From NCBI GenBank assembly GCA_034008185.1, contig CM067082.1, positions 52,225,586-52,289,585 on the forward strand: a DNA stretch of 64,000 nucleotides, in the 5' to 3' direction. Shown here in pieces: positions 58,917 through 64,000 of this stretch (position 1 is its first letter; each line of letters opens with the position of its first letter). The translations under genes were made by a program, and so were the position numbers. The notes under the pieces were generated by a model. That model had not been told where the DNA came from. It was given only the letters and a program-made list of their open reading frames with translations, and did no database searches. Source of the stretch: Gorsachius magnificus. Taxonomy: Eukaryota; Chordata; Aves; Pelecaniformes; Ardeidae.

Positions 58917-58931
58917 CCACCAGATGGCGCT
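58917..58931 (+). promoter_or_regulatory. CTCF-type motif, forward
   Basis: CCACCAGATGGCGCT agrees with the CTCF core CCASYAGRKGGCRSY at all 15 positions. It stands in otherwise AT-rich intergenic DNA about 23.5 kb upstream of the RBBP8 CpG island. Occupancy is inferred. Confidence 0.65.
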
Positions 58932-58976
58932 TAAAGCACAAAATAACCGTAAAAATGCCGAAACCGCAGGGCTTCC

Positions 58977-58991
58977 AGTGCCATCTAGTGC
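58977..58991 (-). promoter_or_regulatory. CTCF-type motif, reverse
   Basis: The minus strand reads GCACTAGATGGCACT, which agrees with the CTCF core at 14 of 15 positions (first base differs). It faces the forward motif at 58917, with 45 bp between them. Confidence 0.6.
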
Positions 58992-61900
58992 CGCCACCCG
59001 CCTTCCTACTTTGGGCAAGTAACATCTCATCCCAGGAGGGCCCCCGGATGGCTGATGGCTGAGTTCTGAAGGAGCAGCTTATGCTGCCTTTGTCCATCAT
59101 GTGCAACATATGCAGTGGTTTGAGATGGGGAGTGTGGCTGGTGGAAATATTACCATCTTGTAATATTCTGACTGTGTTCTTGCACTCCTCCCAAAGCATC
59201 CCACCCTCGTGGACAGGCTACTGGTTTAGGTGGACTTTTGGCTGTTCTCATGGTAATTTTGACAGCGTTAAAACTTACTATCAAAAATCATCGGTTGCAA
59301 GTAAAAAGTATAAGTAAAAAGAGGTGGGCTGGGAAAAAATAGATATGTCTTCCTCAGTACCCCTTTCAGACTGATACTTTGCACACTTACAAGCTTCCAA
59401 TAGAAATTTTGCAAACATTAATGTGTTGTTATTATTATAGCTATTGCTATCGTACTTTGTTCGCTTCCCTTTATCCCATAAAAGTGAAGCAAACAGAAGG
59501 GAATGACTGTAGACAGTAATTTTCAAGGATTCATTTTGAGCAACAAATCCTCAGTTCCTTCTGCTTTGCTGCTGAGCTTGCAAATACTTAACTGGCAACC
59601 TCTGTTGTTCATCACAGGGGAAAAATTTTAAAGCAAATGAACATCAAAGAAGTAGTGAGAAGAGAAGGATTGGCAGTTTCCACATTAGACTATCCTATGT
59701 TAAAAAAAAAAAAAAAAGTTGTTTTATCTCTGTATGGATGGGACTTACTCATCTCTCCACAGCTGCCTGCTTTACACAGTCCTCCAGCTTGCCTGAGCAT
59801 GCATGTTTTCTGAGTGGGAAATGTCCTGTCCTGTTATGGCAGCTCCTTTTCTCCTGAAAAAGAAGAGCTAACAGCAACATTCTTCTCTTACAGAGCTATG
59901 ATTTCCTGAGTGATGATTTTCTGCATCTAGCTGCTTCATTGCACACTGAACACTTGCCATTTCCAACAGAATGAAAATCTTCCTAGTAGTTGAAAGAGGT
60001 TAATTGCAATTAATTAATACAATAAATGCTTACAGGCATTGCCTATTAAGTCATTATTTTGCAGAGCAACCTGTTGGTCTTATGCTGTTGTTCCCCCATC
60101 TACGCCAGTTCTCTATTCCTCTCATGGATCACAATCATTTACCCACAAACAACAGGCAAATATAGGTGTTTTCATGGTTTTGGGTGGTTTTTTTTTCCCT
60201 CCATCAGAGTGATTGTGGCGTGCTTTGGCTGTAAAGGACACCTGTGCCACCTAGAGGGCTGAGGGCAAGGAGCCTTCCCGGGGGAAGGTCAGTGAAGGAG
60301 TGAGGAAGTGGTTTTTCTGTCCAACATGAGTGCCCCAGGGCCCCGCTGGTTCTCCTTGGCTCAAGGGACACACAGAGACCCAGCAAGAGTCTCACAAGCC
60401 AGCCTGAGTAATGTCTTACTCCAATTTTTGAGCATATAACACAATGAGGAAAAAAAATTCTCATTAGCTCATCTTGAAAAAAGATGGGGGAAATAACAGT
60501 CTTTCTTGTCACTATGCTTTTAAACTTTTTTTTCCCCCAAAGGTTCTCTTTTCTCTGTAGTTAATATGCATTTTTTGGCTGTGGATGTCATAGGTAAGTG
60601 CCGCATGTGGGTCTCAGGCCCCGGTTGAGGAGAAGGCAGTGACAAACACTGCGCTTCTGCTAGCTGCAGTGGAATGAGTTCTCAAAATTAAATGCATGCT
60701 AGAGTTTTGGGGGGTTAAGGACTTCTATACAGCGAGGTCTCCGCTTAAGTACTTTGCTGAGTCGAGGCCTGGAACACATGTGGACCTGGACTTGCATGTA
60801 AGGCAAAGACACCCAGTAGAGTACAAGCATGACTAAGAAAGTATTCCCTCAAAGACACTTGGAATGGATACTTGTGCCTACAGTAAAGATTGTCTGATGC
60901 TTCCCAGTGAGAAAATGGGGGCAGAGTAAGTGGGAACAGATGTGTGGATGGAGAGGGAAGCCAGGGAGAACAAGAGCAGCGGAGTTTTCCAAAAAGAAAA
61001 TACATTTTTCTTCTGTGATTGAACTGTGCTTTCCCAACTTTCATCTTTCATTTGCTGTCTAACAAATAGCTTTGAAGTGTACTCAGTAAAGATCTGTCTC
61101 ATCTCCCTCCCATGGCTGGGCATAGACAATAGCCTTCTACTGTGTCACCAAATGCTCAAGCAGATTAGGACAATCGTAGGCTGTGCTGTGGATCTAGGTT
61201 TTGGGGACCTGATGACTACTCATGAAGTTTTCCAGTACTCTCTCCCTCATTTGTTTTCTTTAATGGAATTACATGTAAAAATTACATTATTTAGCTTGCA
61301 AGTCAAGCACTACAAAGTAACAAAATATCAGAAATAAGTTGTCTATGTTACATTAATTTGTCTCTTCCTTCTGTGTCCATGACATTTACATGATTTTTTC
61401 CCACAGGGTCCTTAGCTGTATAGGATGGGCTGTATTCTCAGAACAACTTAAGTTTCTGTCAGTCTCATCTTTGGGAAAATGCAGAGGATGGACCCAAAGC
61501 TACAGTCTGAGCCACTGAAGGTTGCAGTTTTCTATAGTAGTTCTGTTAAAATGCAGCTACAAGAGAAATTCATATATGCTAGAAGCAAAAGCAATCAAAT
61601 GCTTACTGTTTTTCATCTTCCTTCTCTTTTTGAAACCTATAAAACTATGTGGTTTTGCTTATGGTTTTTGAGCCAGGCAAGCGGTGAATTCCCAAGTGGA
61701 TTGTGTGTTGCCTGAACCCTCTGCTGTTTGATTTGTCTGGTAATTAAAATCTCGGGTAAATTACATGGTAAATTTGTGCTGACTGATTCCTCTCATGGCT
61801 TGGGTAGTCCAGGTGGATCAAGCAGGGGGGAAGAGGTAGGGGCTTCCAGTCAGGTTAGAACCATCAAAGCCTGCTGAGGTTGGCACTGGTACTTGCTGGT

Positions 61901-64000
61901 TCTTTGCAGACAGCACATGAAAAACAGAGCCCTTTGGGTGCTCATTTCCAACAACTGTTTTTAAAACCTCAGCGGGAACTATGTGAAAGGTTTACATTTT
62001 ATTCATGACCTTTCTGGGCCAGTGGGGCCAAGTAGGTCTAAGTAGGTGATATTTAAAAGATCCTGTTTGGTCTTCCCTCTTGGAGATACCAGAAGGCACG
62101 GTAATCTCAGAAAGGATCAAATGCCACAGCAGACGTTCTTTAGAGGTTCCTGAATGGACACCCAGGTGCCACCTGATATTCCTTGGGGAGAGGAATTGCA
62201 TGCCTAAATGCAAATGTTTCTCATACTGTGGAAGAGAGTCCAGCTTTGGGACCCTGGGTTTCAAACTTGTCGTGGCAGATTTTCTTTAACTCATTCGATT
62301 CCTTCTTGTCAAAGAAAGCTGCACAGAAAAGTGTTGTCAACAGAGTTGAGATGAAGGCTGGAGCTTTTTGGTTTTGCTGGGCTACTTCTGCATCCCTGTG
62401 TAAGCTAATTCTGACTTAAGGATTCATCCTAAGGACTTTCAAATATATCCCTAGCTCCCAGCCAGATGCCATGAGCCAACAGTCCAAGAAGAAATCGTCT
62501 CCCTAGGAAAAAATGAAGAGAGGGATGTGAAGGATAATTGGTTTTACTGGCTGAGGTAAACCATAGTTGCACTATGCATGACCTCTAGTGCTTTTTCTGG
62601 GGAACGTCGCCAAAATCTGTTAGACTCAGTTAATTGTGGAAACTCTTGTGGCAAAGAGATATTCTTACACGTTTGCTAATCCTTCCCCATTGTAAAAGTT
62701 TGTGTCACCAGATAAAATAAATCTTTAAATTCATCAGATGACTTTAAATTTTAAAGCGTACACTGAATTATTCTTTGAGTAGGCAAATAGGACCCTGGTG
62801 TTGCTTTGTCTTGTCATGGAAGGTCTTTGATGCCTCATCCACACTCAATAGGAAATTTGTATTTACCCTTGGGTGATCTGGCAGAGGAGAGCAGGAGGAG
62901 CAGTGTCGCTGCTACCCTGCAATAGCAGAGGACCTGCTGGCAAGGTTTGGCTGTACAGTCTTTACCCCTGATGTAGAGATGTTTTCTTAAAGCACTTTTA
63001 GAAGCAAATATAGCCATTTGTCTTTTTGCATGCTCTTCTTGGTAAGTGGATGTAACTACATTTCAAGCAACACCTGAGCAAGGAGAATTTTTTTTCCAAG
63101 ACAAAAATGCTGAAGTGATGACTGTCTACTTGAATATAGACACAAGGAAAGGCTGAAGCAGAAGATCTGCCCTTCTGCCCTTCTTTATCCTTTTTGGCTT
63201 TGCCCTAGAAACCTTGTTCTCCACTTGCATTAAGAGAGTTCACATAAAGCACGAGAGAGCCCCTAAGAGTGTGAAATTAAGATTTATTTATTCGAGCCCT
63301 TATTTTTGCTGATATAGGTTATCCCAGGATATTTGGTAGATGGGAGGCTAGAACCTTGGTACAGTGATGGCTGGCTCAGAGATAGGCCTCAGTGTTCATA
63401 TAGGGAAAATAAAAGCTTTTCATATTGTGAATAAACCATCAACCCACTACTCCTCTCAGAGCACTGGTTTCCTGCTGCCAGTAAATCACATCAGCATATC
63501 TTATAAAAAATATCTGCTCAACCTCGTTACCAGAGTTACCTGCACTGGGTAGCAGTTTCACAGATCTTCTACTCTCCTCTCTCGACCTGCCTGTGCTGGA
63601 TTCCTTTCCCCCACTATTACTACAGTTTTTCTTACTTATAAAAAGAACACACGCTTTGTCTATACACATCTCATATGCAAATTAGCACATGAGGCAAAAC
63701 TTGGTCTTTAGAGAGGGAAAACTTGGTCTGAGACAAAAGCAAGTGCACCCAAGACACTTGCACTTTTAACCTGTTTTCATACAGAAATGCATATTATCAT
63801 CATGCTGCCTGTGTGCCTGTCTTTCAGTCCTCTAACTATTGAATTTGCTGATGAATTACAGTCTATCTGATGAAGGAAACTTGACATTAATTTCTTCAGT
63901 GTTTAGTGAAAGCTAGTAGCTGAGCAGAGCTGAGGGGCCTGACTTATTTTTCTGTTGAGGGAAAGACTTCGTTATGAGCGAAACATTATTACTGGACATC
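58992..64000. other. intergenic, right end
   Basis: No supportable gene or recognisable mobile element. An octamer motif ATGCAAAT occurs near 62209; one 8-base match is expected by chance. Confidence 0.65.

Noticed and set aside
60247..60263. CTCF-like ccacctagagggc
   Set aside because: Only about 12 of 15 core positions match; too weak without binding data.

Overview
This window looks like part of a bird genome. It holds CR1 retrotransposon fragments of the avian/sauropsid type, with the octamer-like 3' tail ATTCTATG, and a vertebrate multi-exon gene with short exons, GT-AG introns and a CpG-island promoter. Nothing in it looks bacterial or viral, and almost all short open reading frames are noise in AT-rich intronic or intergenic DNA.

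Positions 761-32061 (minus strand) hold nearly the whole coding part of RBBP8, which encodes CtIP, the MRE11-RAD50-NBS1 cofactor that starts DNA-end resection in homologous recombination. I could place 17 consecutive coding exons (exons 2 to 18, taking exon 1 as non-coding). All junctions keep the reading frame and together they give 881 complete codons. The ATG is at 32061. The last coding exon, about 30 residues in mammals, lies beyond the left edge. The bird protein keeps the N-terminal tetramerisation/coiled-coil region with its CxxC pair, the BRCA1-binding Ser-Pro-Val-Phe site, the KEN box, the PLDLS site for CtBP, and the Sae2-like C-terminal domain with its CxxC, RHR and CDK threonine sites. 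The mammalian RB-binding LxCxE motif is not kept.

Positions 34905-35735 are a dense CpG island. It is the RBBP8 promoter and probably contains the non-coding first exon. Two adjacent E2F-type sites and a GC box fit S-phase-linked expression. Intron 1 carries an old tRNA-type (MIR/CORE-like) SINE and a 20-G run.

Positions 35736-64000 are intergenic. I found no supportable protein-coding gene there. The notable items are an old SINE whose 5' part resembles 5S rRNA (about 41380-41645), a CR1 3' end (48231-48312), a small isolated CpG cluster (about 53110-53240) and a pair of convergent, near-perfect CTCF motifs (58917-58991). In mammals the DNA upstream of RBBP8 is the gene-poor side toward GATA6. 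If synteny holds in this bird, which is an inference, the right half is a regulatory desert.
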